64,000 nucleotides of DNA from Flavobacteriaceae bacterium (GCA_947453195.1 CANGFO010000009.1:51071-115070); one strand, 5' to 3'. Positions 1 through 8,605 are shown, numbered from the stretch's first letter. A program made the numbers and translations. The notes: generated by a model from the letters alone, not told the origin.

Positions 1-136
1 TCTTATCAGTTGATCCATCATCAACAATTATGCATTCCCAAATAGCGTGAGTTTGATCAAAAACCGACTGCAAACTATCATTCAAGTACTCGCCTTGATT
101 AAAGCAGGGAACAACAATTGAGATTAAATTATCCAT
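1..136 (-). CDS. Glycosyltransferase family 2, N-terminal fragment (runs off left edge)
   Basis: Only the first 45 codons are inside the window, read leftward from the ATG at 134-136. The translation begins MDNLISIVVPCFNQGEYL and continues to a DDGST motif. This is the classic first strand and nucleotide-binding loop of a GT-A glycosyltransferase of family 2. Such enzymes transfer a sugar from a nucleotide donor at the cytoplasmic face during polysaccharide assembly. A TAnnTTTG -7 element lies just upstream (157-164), so this gene probably starts its own unit, divergent from the phosphoglycosyl transferase at 297. Acceptor and donor cannot be told from this fragment. Confidence 0.85.
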   Translation of the reverse strand, partial: MDNLISIVVPCFNQGEYLNDSLQSVFDQTHAIWECIIVDDGSTDK

Positions 137-156
137 TACTAGTAAAGTTAACATTA

Positions 157-164
157 CAAATATA
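157..164 (-). promoter_or_regulatory. Promoter -7 element (TATATTTG) for the truncated GT2 gene
   Basis: The minus strand reads TATATTTG, an exact match to the Bacteroidota -7 consensus TAnnTTTG. It lies 21 bases before the start codon at 136. No clear -33 TTG is seen at the usual distance. Confidence 0.55.
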
Positions 165-257
165 TACTTTGTATGTTAATTCTTCGAATAAATATATTGA
201 GAATGCTTTGGTAAATTAGCAATTATTAGAAAATAGGCTTGTTAATAAAATAAATAG

Positions 258-265
258 TAAATTTG
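258..265 (+). promoter_or_regulatory. Promoter -7 element (TAAATTTG) for the phosphoglycosyl transferase at 297
   Basis: This is an exact TAnnTTTG match, 31 bases before the ATG at 297. A TTG at 239-241, 16 bases upstream, may serve as the -33 element, slightly closer than usual. It forms a divergent promoter region with the element at 157-164. Confidence 0.6.
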
Positions 266-296
266 ATACCAATTAGATTTAATAAGACATAACTAC

Positions 297-902
297 ATGT
301 ATCGTAATATAATTAAACCATTATTCGATTTTACTTTTGCATTAATAGGACTTTTAGTATTTAGCCCATTATTTATTATAATTACCTTTCTTTTATTTTT
401 TGTAAATAATGGAAAACCTTTCTTTTTTGATAGAAGACCTGGAATAAATGAAAAAATATTTAGAGTAATTAAGTTTAAAACAATGACGGACAAAAAAGAT
501 AGTGAAGGTAATTTATTATCTGACATGGAACGAACTACCAAAATTGGGAAATGGATTAGAAAAAGTTCGCTTGATGAAATTCCTCAATTGCTAAATGTGC
601 TCAAGGGTGAAATGAGTTTAATTGGACCAAGACCATTATGGCCTTCTTATTTACAATATTACTCTGTTGAGCAAAAAAGAAGGCACAGCATTAAACCTGG
701 AATTACAGGTTGGGCGCAAATAAATGGTCGTAATTCGATAAGTTGGAAACAAAAATTTGAATATGATATTTATTATGTAGACCATATGAACTTAGCATTA
801 GATCTAAAAATATTTTTTCTCACAATTAAAAAAGTAATTATCCCTGAAGGAATCAATGCTAACGAGGGCATAACAATGGAAGCTTTTGACGGAACAAATT
901 AA
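297..902 (+). CDS. PglC-like monotopic phosphoglycosyl transferase (bacterial sugar transferase)
   Basis: This 201-residue protein has the size and layout of the PglC/WcaJ catalytic core. A hydrophobic re-entrant helix spans about residues 8-36. A conserved basic stretch (KFKTM, 59-63) follows, then the catalytic Asp-Glu pair D93-E94 in SSLDEIPQ, the GPRP motif near 110-113, and KPGITGWAQINGRN near 133-146. The family moves a sugar-1-phosphate from a UDP-sugar to undecaprenyl phosphate on the inner leaflet, the committed step of glycan assembly. It lies 133 bases before the fusion gene at 1036 in the same direction. A second, smaller member lies at 2690. GWAQINGRN is typical of the family; the exact sugar is inferred from the neighbouring bacillosamine-type genes and is not proven. 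Confidence 0.93.
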   Translation: MYRNIIKPLFDFTFALIGLLVFSPLFIIITFLLFFVNNGKPFFFDRRPGINEKIFRVIKFKTMTDKKDSEGNLLSDMERTTKIGKWIRKSSLDEIPQLLNVLKGEMSLIGPRPLWPSYLQYYSVEQKRRHSIKPGITGWAQINGRNSISWKQKFEYDIYYVDHMNLALDLKIFFLTIKKVIIPEGINANEGITMEAFDGTN

Positions 903-1035
903 TTATTATTAATATCTGATTAATATTATGTCATTATTGCGTTAATTGTTTAATATTCGTTATTTTAGCAGTTAAAATAATTCTTTAAAAGTTCTTGATA
1001 TTACTTTTTTAAGTAAAATCAATTAGATAAAAACA

Positions 1036-2697
1036 ATGCAAAAAACCTCTTTTTCCATAATTGAATATACCGATCCAAAATGGGAAAAAATTGTTTCATG
1101 CTGCAATAATTATGATTTTTACCACACGCAAGCCTATCAATATATAGAAAATGACATTTCTAATCGTTCCTTCCTATTAGTTGCAAATTTTAATGATGCA
1201 TTTATTGCCTTCCCTATTATTATAAGACCTATTGACGCTACCGGATATTTTGATTGCACGTCGGTTTACGGTTACGCCGGAGCAATTAGCAACCAAAAAA
1301 TTAAAGACCTAAGCCAAGAGCATATTGATTATTTTCAAAAAGAAGTATGGCAATTTTTTAAAAACAATAAAATTATTTCTGCCTTTTCTAGACTGCATCC
1401 CTTACTAAAAAACCAGAATGTTTTTTCCAATTTTGGAGAACTAATAGATTTAAATAATGTAGTTGCAATTGATTTAACAAATTCGGAATCGATTCAAAAA
1501 GAACAATATAGAAAATCAACTTTATACGATATTAAGCAACTTCAAAAAAAAGGGTTTGAAGTTACTGAAGCCAAAACTAAAGAGGAAATTGATGCATTTA
1601 TTTCCATTTACAGAGAAACTATGTTGCGCGTTCGAGCCAAAGATGAATATTATTTTACCTCCGAATATTTTTATGAATTATTAGATACAAACAAATTTAA
1701 TTCAAAATTACTTATTGCTAAATCTGGTAATGAAATCTGTGCAGGAGCACTATTTATGATTACTAATAAAATCATGCAATATCATCTTGCAGGAACCGCT
1801 GGTGAATATGTAAAAATTTCTCCGATGAAATTAATTATTGATGAAGCTCGAAAAATTGGAACTTCATTAAATTTGAAATATTTATTTTTAGGTGGCGGAC
1901 AAACTAGAGATGAGGATGATTCTTTATATAAATTTAAATCGGGTTTTTCTAACCTAAAATATAGATTTCAAAACTGGAATCTTATTGTAGACATTAACAC
2001 TTATAACAGACTTGTTATAGAAAAAAATGTATTATTAGAATCCGAATATTTTCCATTATACAGAGCTTCAGAAAATGATGAAAACAACATTCTATTATAT
2101 GGTGCCAGTGGACATGCAAAGGTGATTCTAGACATATTGAGATTACAGAAAAAAAATGTACTCGGGATATTTGATAATAATCCGGTTTCTGATAAATTAA
2201 ACTCAATAACAATATATCATTCAGAAGAATTCAATACTATTAGAAATCCAAAAGACAAAGTTATTATTGCAATTGGTGATAATGATTTAAGGAAGAAAAA
2301 AGTAGAAGAATTAAAAGAAGAATACGAAATTGCAATACATCCAACTGCTATTATCTCATCCAATTCTATTATTGAAGAAGGGACTGTTATTATGGCTTCA
2401 GCTGTAATAAACACAGGATCCAAAATAGGAAAACATGTGATTATTAATTCGGGAGCTTTGATAGAACACGACTGCATTATAGAAGATTTTGCACATGTAT
2501 CTCCTAAAGCGGCCCTAGCAGGCAATGTTATCGTAGGTGAAGGTGCGCAAGTTGGAATAAATTCTTCCGTAAGGCAAGGTATAAAAATTGGAAAATGGGC
2601 TATTGTTGGCGCTGGTGCAGTTATTGTAAAAGACGTTCCTGACTATGCGGTTGTTGTTGGAAATCCAGGAAAAATAATAAAATACACTAATGAGTAA
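1036..2697 (+). CDS. Fusion: FemAB/GNAT-like domain + NeuD/PglD-like sugar O/N-acyltransferase
   Basis: This 553-residue protein has two modules. Residues about 20-330 resemble FemAB-type GNAT-fold proteins: YHTQAYQYI near the start, KSTLYDIKQLQKKGF at 160-174, a GALFM strand near 237-241, and YLFLGGGQT at 282-290. Residues 351-553 are a NeuD/PglD-type enzyme. A Rossmann-like start, LLYGASGHAKVIL (353-365), is followed by left-handed beta-helix hexapeptide repeats. The probable catalytic His is H478 in EHDC, and the end is VVGNPGKIIK. PglD acetylates UDP-4-amino-sugars in bacillosamine synthesis. The gene overlaps the PglC-like gene at 2690 by 8 bases, suggesting coupled translation. The role of the FemAB-like half (aminoacyl or acyl transfer to the sugar?) is unknown. 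I see no frame break between the halves. Confidence 0.85.
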   Translation: MQKTSFSIIEYTDPKWEKIVSCCNNYDFYHTQAYQYIENDISNRSFLLVANFNDAFIAFPIIIRPIDATGYFDCTSVYGYAGAISNQKIKDLSQEHIDYFQKEVWQFFKNNKIISAFSRLHPLLKNQNVFSNFGELIDLNNVVAIDLTNSESIQKEQYRKSTLYDIKQLQKKGFEVTEAKTKEEIDAFISIYRETMLRVRAKDEYYFTSEYFYELLDTNKFNSKLLIAKSGNEICAGALFMITNKIMQYHLAGTAGEYVKISPMKLIIDEARKIGTSLNLKYLFLGGGQTRDEDDSLYKFKSGFSNLKYRFQNWNLIVDINTYNRLVIEKNVLLESEYFPLYRASENDENNILLYGASGHAKVILDILRLQKKNVLGIFDNNPVSDKLNSITIYHSEEFNTIRNPKDKVIIAIGDNDLRKKKVEELKEEYEIAIHPTAIISSNSIIEEGTVIMASAVINTGSKIGKHVIINSGALIEHDCIIEDFAHVSPKAALAGNVIVGEGAQVGINSSVRQGIKIGKWAIVGAGAVIVKDVPDYAVVVGNPGKIIKYTNE

Positions 2698-3247
2698 AGC
2701 TGTTTTTGATTTTACTTTCGCCCTGCTACTCTTGCTTTTATTTTCTGTTCTAATTCTTTTTGGTTTCCTAATTGCTGCGTTAGACACCAGCTCTAATGGT
2801 TTTTTCTTTCAAACTCGAGTTGGTAAAAACGGGAGGCCTTTTAAAATAATTAAATTAAGAACAATTCATCCTAAAAAAAACACAAGTTCAGTTGTGGGTA
2901 AAATTCTTAGAAAATCGAAATTAGATGAATTACCCCAATTATGGAATGTACTTTGTGGCGATATGAGTTTTGTTGGACCAAGACCTGATGTACCGGGTTA
3001 TTATGATAAATTAACAGGAGAAAATAGAAAAATATTATTATTAAAACCTGGTATTACTTCGGAAGCAGCATTAAAATATGCAAATGAAGAAGAGTTGTTA
3101 TCAAAACAGGAAAACCCGAAAGAATTCAATGATTTAGTACTATTCCCTGATAAGGTAAAAATGAATTTAGATTATTATTACAACCACACTTTTAGCAGGG
3201 ATCTAAAAATTATATTAAAGACAGTTCTACCCAAATTTCACAAGTAA
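2690..3247 (+). CDS. Second PglC-like phosphoglycosyl transferase
   Basis: This 185-residue protein has the minimal monotopic phosphoglycosyl transferase fold. A hydrophobic re-entrant helix lies at about 7-31, KIIKLRTIH at 52-60, the catalytic pair D79-E80 in KLDELPQLWNV, and GPRPDVPGYY at 97-106. LKPGITSEAAL at about 118-128 takes the place of the commoner GITGWAQ. It starts 8 bases inside the NeuD-type fusion gene and is followed by a strong hairpin terminator. That coupling suggests it uses the product of the fusion protein, probably a UDP-diacetamido-sugar, as PglC does after PglD. It is more diverged from the copy at 297 than a recent duplicate would be, so the two may start different glycans. 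Confidence 0.92.
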   Translation: MSKAVFDFTFALLLLLLFSVLILFGFLIAALDTSSNGFFFQTRVGKNGRPFKIIKLRTIHPKKNTSSVVGKILRKSKLDELPQLWNVLCGDMSFVGPRPDVPGYYDKLTGENRKILLLKPGITSEAALKYANEEELLSKQENPKEFNDLVLFPDKVKMNLDYYYNHTFSRDLKIILKTVLPKFHK

Positions 3248-3270
3248 TAATTAGTAAAATAATTAAACAA

Positions 3271-3299
3271 AAAAAGTAGCTCAATAGCTACTTTTTTTG
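3271..3299. terminator. Bidirectional rho-independent terminator
   Basis: A perfect 10-bp stem, AAAAAGTAGC / GCTACTTTTT, has a 6-base loop and is flanked by A-runs and T-runs. It can stop the plus-strand operon ending at 3247 and the minus-strand operon ending at 3303. Confidence 0.85.
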
Positions 3300-3302
3300 T
3301 TT

Positions 3303-5741
3303 TTACTTATTAAAAAATTGTTTTGTTTTAGACCAAAAAGTATCTAAAATTCCTTTTTCAATTTGTGTGTCTTCATTTTCATCAGAACCGTAACCATAAC
3401 CATAGCCATAGTTGTAATTATAACGATAGGAATAACCGTAATTGTAATTGTATTTATAAGAATAGCCATAAACATTCATCCATCCAATACTATTCACTAT
3501 ATAGGCCATGTGTTTTATTTTGCCGTCTTCATTTAGTCCTCTAGAATATTCAACCAACTGATCTTCGGTAACATCGGCACGAGTAACATACACAACTAAA
3601 TCTGCTAAATTCGCAATTAACAACGTATCGGTAACCAATAAAGTTGGTGCAGAATCGACAATAATATAATCGTATTCTTTTCTTACTTCTTCTAACAATA
3701 AATCAAAACGGCCGTTACTTAATAATTCTGCAGGATTTGGAGGAATTACACCCGAAATAATTACATCCAAATTTTCATTATCTAAAATTTTTGGAATAAC
3801 AATAGATTTATAATCTGTGGAGGTATTAAATAAGTAGGTACTTAATCCAGCTCTTGATTTATCAATATTAAGGTATTTATGAATTTGAGGATTTCTTAAA
3901 TCCGCACCAATTAGCAATACTCTTTTCTTCATTTGAGTGAAGATAATTGCCATATTCATAGCGTTAAATGTTTTTCCTTCGCCTTTAACACTTGAGGTTG
4001 AAAAAATTACGTAACCTTCTTTTCTATCATGAAATGGTAATAAAAAATCAATATTAGTTCTAAGATTCCTATACGATTCAGCCAATACCGAACGGTCGTT
4101 TTCAGTAATATGTTTACTGGCTTGTGGGATGAAAGGAATTTCTGCCAAAAGTGGAATTTTTGGAGAAATTCTAGTAACATCTTTACCTACATGGATTTTG
4201 TTATCCAAATAAAAACGAACAAATAAAATAATAAATGGAATTAAAAAACCAATTAATAACGCTAATAAATAGATCGTATTTCGATTAGGTGCAATTGGTC
4301 CTCCACCAGAAAGAGCATATTCAACTATTTTAACAGAAGGTGCTGTAATGGCTAAATTAATAGCTGCTTCTTCTCTTTTTTGCAACAACAATAAATACAA
4401 GTTTTCTTTAATCTTTTGTTGTCTTTCTATGGATCTAATAACTTTTTCTTTTTCGGGTATACTACCATATAGGACGTCATTTTGAGACTCCAATCCGGTT
4501 AAATTATGTAAAGAAGTATTTAATTTTTCTTTATAATCCTTTATAGATGTAAAAATATTATTTTGTAAATCTGTTAATTTATCAGCTAATATTAAAACAG
4601 TTGGGTTGTTTTTACCAGCACTAATAAGCAATTTATTATACTCATTAATGTTTGAATTATATTCTATTACAAATGAATTAATATTTGCATTTGTAATTCC
4701 AATATCGGTTGGAAGTAACTCAAAATTAGAACCTGTTTTAATTGATTTTCCTAAAAATTTAGCTAATGATATTTGATTTTCTATATCAAACAACTGCTCT
4801 TCAACTGATGATTTCTTTGTTGTTGTAATAGTAGCATTCTCCTCTAAAAAAGTTAATTTATTGCTTTTCTTGTAGGCAACCTTATAGTTTTCAATTGAGT
4901 CTAGTTCGTTTACCAAAAAAGCAAATCTATCGTTAACAAATTCTATAGTATTTTTAGACGCTAACTGACGGTCTTTTACACCATCCTCATTAAATATGCG
5001 AATTAAATTATTTACAATATCTTCTAATTTTCGATCATTAAGACCGCGCATAGATACCTTTATAATTTCACTCTCTTTTTCATCACCGGTATTTCCTGCT
5101 GTAATACTTCCAAATAAGGAACTAATTGCATTTCTAAAAGTAGTCTTCTGAACAACAATTTTACCACCAATATTATTTTTGATTGTAGATTTAGGCACAA
5201 TTGAAAATGAAACATCGCCGTAGGAATATTGTTTATTATAAGCCATTAACTTATGGGACAATTCTTCTATTTCAAATCCATTTTTTGCAATTGTGATTGT
5301 AAAATTTGTAGAAAGATTTTTTATTTTTTCATCATCGCCATACCAAAGTATTTTAAGCGGACTGGTTTCCCAAACTTCGGTTTTAATAAATCTACCTGGA
5401 ACATAATAAGAGTTCATTAAATCCATCTCATCGACTACAATTCCCAATATTCGATATGATTTAAGAACTTCCAACTCATTACTAATATTCGTTTTTGATC
5501 TACCAAAAATAGAAATACCATCACTAGGCATTCTAAAGGAAGAATTCGAATTGTCTAATATTTTAATTTTAGCAGTAGTCTCAAAAGTATTCGGTGTATA
5601 ACGAAGATATATGTTTGCAACTAATAGCGCCACAATAATGAAACCTACAAACCAAAACCAAAAGGGCAAGTATTTTAATACTTCGTTTCGAAGGTCTAAG
5701 GGTTTACTATTCTCTTGAGAAAAATTTGGATTTGATTCCAT
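3303..5741 (-). CDS. Wzc-type polysaccharide co-polymerase / tyrosine autokinase (copy 1)
   Basis: This 812-residue inner-membrane protein controls length and export of the polysaccharide together with the outer-membrane Wza-like protein encoded just upstream, 3 bases away. A Wzz domain begins with a membrane helix at about 27-46. The periplasmic part is rich in coiled coil, and a second helix lies at about 488-511. A cytoplasmic BY-kinase domain follows, with Walker A SSVKGEGKT (583-591), Walker A' IGADLRNP (611-618) and Walker B YIIVDSAP (692-699). The C-terminal tail (758-785) is a Tyr-rich cluster built from a duplicated ten-residue unit and is the expected site of autophosphorylation. 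The usual first Asp of Walker A' is Gly here, as in the second copy at 44,041, so this is probably a lineage trait. The dephosphorylating partner is probably the PHP-type phosphatase at 9,884. Confidence 0.95.
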   Translation of the reverse strand: MESNPNFSQENSKPLDLRNEVLKYLPFWFWFVGFIIVALLVANIYLRYTPNTFETTAKIKILDNSNSSFRMPSDGISIFGRSKTNISNELEVLKSYRILGIVVDEMDLMNSYYVPGRFIKTEVWETSPLKILWYGDDEKIKNLSTNFTITIAKNGFEIEELSHKLMAYNKQYSYGDVSFSIVPKSTIKNNIGGKIVVQKTTFRNAISSLFGSITAGNTGDEKESEIIKVSMRGLNDRKLEDIVNNLIRIFNEDGVKDRQLASKNTIEFVNDRFAFLVNELDSIENYKVAYKKSNKLTFLEENATITTTKKSSVEEQLFDIENQISLAKFLGKSIKTGSNFELLPTDIGITNANINSFVIEYNSNINEYNKLLISAGKNNPTVLILADKLTDLQNNIFTSIKDYKEKLNTSLHNLTGLESQNDVLYGSIPEKEKVIRSIERQQKIKENLYLLLLQKREEAAINLAITAPSVKIVEYALSGGGPIAPNRNTIYLLALLIGFLIPFIILFVRFYLDNKIHVGKDVTRISPKIPLLAEIPFIPQASKHITENDRSVLAESYRNLRTNIDFLLPFHDRKEGYVIFSTSSVKGEGKTFNAMNMAIIFTQMKKRVLLIGADLRNPQIHKYLNIDKSRAGLSTYLFNTSTDYKSIVIPKILDNENLDVIISGVIPPNPAELLSNGRFDLLLEEVRKEYDYIIVDSAPTLLVTDTLLIANLADLVVYVTRADVTEDQLVEYSRGLNEDGKIKHMAYIVNSIGWMNVYGYSYKYNYNYGYSYRYNYNYGYGYGYGSDENEDTQIEKGILDTFWSKTKQFFNK
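3387..3470 (-). repeat. In-frame tandem repeat coding the Tyr-rich kinase tail
   Basis: A 30-base unit coding YGYSYKYNYN is repeated once as YGYSYRYNYN. A degenerate YGYGYGYG stretch follows. This gives about 14 tyrosines in 28 residues at the end of the BY-kinase. Such a repeat can change length by slippage or recombination and would change the number of phosphorylation sites. Confidence 0.85.
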
Positions 5742-5744
5742 ATA

Positions 5745-6506
5745 TTATAATCGAGTTATCAATAAAATTAAGGTGATAGAAGAGGCTACTACAGATAAAA
5801 CAGTAGATAAATTGGTTAAATATCCAGCCGATTTAATTTTTGGCCCATTTGGATAAACATAAATTACATCATTTTGTTTGATATAATAATAAGGGCTATC
5901 AAACCAATCGGTTTTAGTCATATCGATATGGCCGTAAGTTCTAGTTCCGTTTTCTTCTCTTATTACTAAAATATCTTTTCTTATACCTGATATAGATAAA
6001 TCACTTGCGTATCCTAAGGCCTGAAGCAGGGTGATATTTTGCTCTGAATACGGATAGGTTCCTGGATTACTTATATCTCCAAGTATAGTTATTTTACCAT
6101 TTAGTAAACGTACGCTCACTACTGGTTCAACTAATAATCCTTTAGATACTAGTATATTTTTAATTATTTCTTCTGCTTCTTCTGGTGTGCTTCCTAATAA
6201 TTTAATTTTACCAACAATAGGAAAAACAATATTTCCTTCAGCAGAAACTAAATAACCTCTTAATTTCATGTTGGTATCCGATTGAGTTCCAAAATTCACA
6301 TATTGCTGATTAAAAGGCGCAACTGCTTCTGGATTTAATGCAGATACATTTACGTTTAATATGTCATTTACTTGTATTTTAGGAACAACATATTGAACCT
6401 GGCTTTGTTGTTTATTTGAAATGTCTTGAAAATATACAATATCCTTTTTGGTAGTACAAGAGGAAGTCAAAAGAATAGATAAGAAAAATAATACTATTTT
6501 TTTCAT
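5745..6506 (-). CDS. Wza-like outer-membrane polysaccharide export lipoprotein (copy 1)
   Basis: This 253-residue protein has a lipoprotein signal peptide with the lipidated Cys at 17 (LTSSC). A Poly_export domain follows (about 40-130, with VNDILNVNVSALNP), then a SLBB-type beta-grasp domain (about 140-215, ILGDISNPGTYPY). A C-terminal hydrophobic segment lies at about 228-250 and may cross the outer membrane as the amphipathic helix of Wza does. The family forms the outer-membrane channel for capsule or exopolysaccharide. It is the first gene of a two-gene operon with the Wzc-type kinase. The ATG at 6506 is preceded by an untranslated leader of about 60-70 bases from the -7 element at 6575-6582. 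Confidence 0.93.
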   Translation of the reverse strand: MKKIVLFFLSILLTSSCTTKKDIVYFQDISNKQQSQVQYVVPKIQVNDILNVNVSALNPEAVAPFNQQYVNFGTQSDTNMKLRGYLVSAEGNIVFPIVGKIKLLGSTPEEAEEIIKNILVSKGLLVEPVVSVRLLNGKITILGDISNPGTYPYSEQNITLLQALGYASDLSISGIRKDILVIREENGTRTYGHIDMTKTDWFDSPYYYIKQNDVIYVYPNGPKIKSAGYLTNLSTVLSVVASSITLILLITRL

Positions 6507-6574
6507 TATAAAAAAAGGTTTAAGTCATTAGTTTTAGCTGGATAGAATAACTCTTTTTCAACACTAACAATGGG

Positions 6575-6582
6575 CAAAAGTA
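6575..6582 (-). promoter_or_regulatory. Promoter -7 element (TACTTTTG) for the Wza/Wzc pair
   Basis: This is an exact TAnnTTTG match on the minus strand, in the gap between the dehydratase terminator and the Wza-like gene. It gives that pair a promoter of its own. Confidence 0.6.
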
Positions 6583-6611
6583 GTGAAAAGAAATACAAAA
6601 AAAAAGAAGAA

Positions 6612-6645
6612 AAAAACTAGACTTACAAAGTTTAATCTAGTTTTT
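6612..6645 (-). terminator. Terminator overlapping the end of the dehydratase gene
   Basis: A 10-bp stem AAAAACTAGA / TCTAGTTTTT encloses a 14-base loop that contains the stop codon of the gene ending at 6632. On the minus strand a T-rich run follows. Confidence 0.7.
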
Positions 6646-8575
6646 CATAAACTGAATTTAAGCTTTTATATTCAGGTACAATTTTTTTCATTTGAATTAC
6701 AATTTTCTCTGAATTTTGTTTGTATGAATTATTAATAAGCTCTGAAATCAAAGCGCTAATAATTTCATTATCAATGTATTCATCTTTTGAAATCATTATT
6801 TTTTCATGGTGAGTAGGTTGTGTTTTAGAACTATCATTTAATAATTCTTCAAATAATTTTTCACCAGGACGCAACCCAATTGACTTGATTTCAATTTCAA
6901 TTTCAGGCAAATATCCGGCCAAACGAATCATTTTTTTTGCTAAATCAATGATTTTTATAGGCTCACCCATATCAAAAATATAGATTTCTCCACCTGAACC
7001 CATAGCACAAGCTTCTAATACAAGTTGACAGGACTCAGGAATAGTCATGAAATAGCGAATAATGTCTGGATGTGTTATAGTAACAGGACCTCCTTGATTT
7101 ATTTGTTTAGTGAATAAGGGAACAACCGATCCATTAGAGCCTAATACATTACCAAATCGGGTTGTAATAAACTTTGTTTTTGGTTTAATATCTCCTAATG
7201 ATTGGACGTACATTTCGGCAATACGCTTACTAGCTCCCATAACACTACTAGGATTTACTGCTTTATCTGTAGAAATCATTACAAAACGTTCAACATCATA
7301 TTCAATTGATAAATCTGCAAGGTTTTTGGTTCCCAATACGTTAGTAAAAATAGCTTGGCTTGGGTTAATTTCCATTAATGGAACATGCTTATAGGCAGCT
7401 GCATGAAAAACAATATTAGGCTGATATAATTCAAAAATAGTATTTAATTCTTCCTTTTTTCTAACATCTGCAATTACATAACTCACAGGGATTTCTATAT
7501 TATTCTCTTTAAGTTCGATACTTAACTCGTGCAATTGGGTTTCAGCTTGATCAAGTAATATTATTTTAGATGGATTAAATTGAATAAGCTGCCTTGTTAT
7601 TTCACTTCCAATCGATCCTGCAGCTCCCGTTACTAATATTATCTTTTGGGAAATACTACTAGCAATGGCAGTAGTGTCTAATTCAATTTGCTTTCTTCCT
7701 AACAAATCGGTTATTTCAAATTTTTTAATAGCCCTAGAAATATTCTTTTTATCTTCATTTGAATTAAGAATTGGGGCTCTAAAAAACTTAAAATTATAAT
7801 CAATACTCTTTTGAATAATTTTACTAAAAATTGGACTATCTAAAGAACTATCTGCAATTATTATGGCTTCTGCTCCTATAACCCTCATCGTTACCGCTAA
7901 ACTGCGTTGGTATTTTAAAATGGGTAAATTCAAAATTCGTTTGGAAGTATTTTCATTTTTTACATCAACAAAACCAATTAAAGAAAATCTTCTTGGGTTT
8001 TCAATTAACAAAGCATTTGCAACCGCAATAGAATTTGAATCAATTCCATAAATAACCGCTTTAATTAGATTTTGCTTATCATTAACTGAATAAAATTGTT
8101 GGAAAATTTGTTTGACCGTAATTCGAAATAAAAACAATAAAATAAGTGATAAAAAGGCATTGAAAAGTGAGGCAGTGGTAAGCACTAATTTTTCATGTCC
8201 CAAAAAAATCTGTACATAATCGGTAATCATTAATACCGAAAAAGTAAAAAATTGAGAATAGAACAAATATAATGCATCTACAAACGAGGAATGCCTTATA
8301 ATACCCGAATAGGTTTTAAAAAACCAAAAGAAGAAAATATTAACTGCTAAATAATATAATAATCCTATTACTAAGTGTTCTGGTAATATATAATATAAAT
8401 TTATAGCATTAAATGACACAATAGTAATCAATGCTGAAAAAAGAACAATACAAAAATCGATTACCAATATAACCCAATTTGGTAAGTAATTCAATTTCTT
8501 TAGGCTTGCAGGCAGATTTATCTCGGTGTACTTCTCTGCAATACTTGAAGTAAAAAATTTAAATTTATTAATCAC
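6632..8575 (-). CDS. Membrane-bound UDP-sugar 4,6-dehydratase (FlaA1/WbpM/PglF type)
   Basis: This 647-residue protein has the full-length membrane form of the family. Four transmembrane helices lie at about 34-55, 66-87, 103-124 and 133-152. A CoA-binding-like Rossmann domain covers about 170-270, and the catalytic SDR domain starts near 310 with TGAAGSIG (316-323). The active-site region STDKAVNPSSVMGASK (435-450) has Met446 and Lys450 where classic SDRs have Tyr and Lys, as known for WbpM and PglF. The family converts UDP-GlcNAc to UDP-4-keto-6-deoxy-GlcNAc. The aminotransferase gene upstream (8,606) supplies the next step. Substrate and product are inferred from the family and from the PglE-, PglD- and PglC-like neighbours. 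Confidence 0.93.
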   Translation of the reverse strand: MINKFKFFTSSIAEKYTEINLPASLKKLNYLPNWVILVIDFCIVLFSALITIVSFNAINLYYILPEHLVIGLLYYLAVNIFFFWFFKTYSGIIRHSSFVDALYLFYSQFFTFSVLMITDYVQIFLGHEKLVLTTASLFNAFLSLILLFLFRITVKQIFQQFYSVNDKQNLIKAVIYGIDSNSIAVANALLIENPRRFSLIGFVDVKNENTSKRILNLPILKYQRSLAVTMRVIGAEAIIIADSSLDSPIFSKIIQKSIDYNFKFFRAPILNSNEDKKNISRAIKKFEITDLLGRKQIELDTTAIASSISQKIILVTGAAGSIGSEITRQLIQFNPSKIILLDQAETQLHELSIELKENNIEIPVSYVIADVRKKEELNTIFELYQPNIVFHAAAYKHVPLMEINPSQAIFTNVLGTKNLADLSIEYDVERFVMISTDKAVNPSSVMGASKRIAEMYVQSLGDIKPKTKFITTRFGNVLGSNGSVVPLFTKQINQGGPVTITHPDIIRYFMTIPESCQLVLEACAMGSGGEIYIFDMGEPIKIIDLAKKMIRLAGYLPEIEIEIKSIGLRPGEKLFEELLNDSSKTQPTHHEKIMISKDEYIDNEIISALISELINNSYKQNSEKIVIQMKKIVPEYKSLNSVYEKLD

Positions 8576-8591
8576 AAAATATAATTTACCC

Positions 8592-8599
8592 CAAACTTA
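8592..8599 (-). promoter_or_regulatory. Possible internal promoter -7 element (TAAGTTTG) before the dehydratase
   Basis: An exact TAnnTTTG lies in the 30-base gap between the aminotransferase and the dehydratase. It may be an internal promoter. The two genes could equally be cotranscribed from 9795-9802. Confidence 0.35.
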
Positions 8600-8605
8600 A
8601 TACAA

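Noticed and set aside
2015..2787. Minus-strand open frames inside the FemAB-NeuD fusion gene
   Set aside because: They lie wholly antisense to well-conserved plus-strand coding sequence, lack family motifs and have no promoter of their own.
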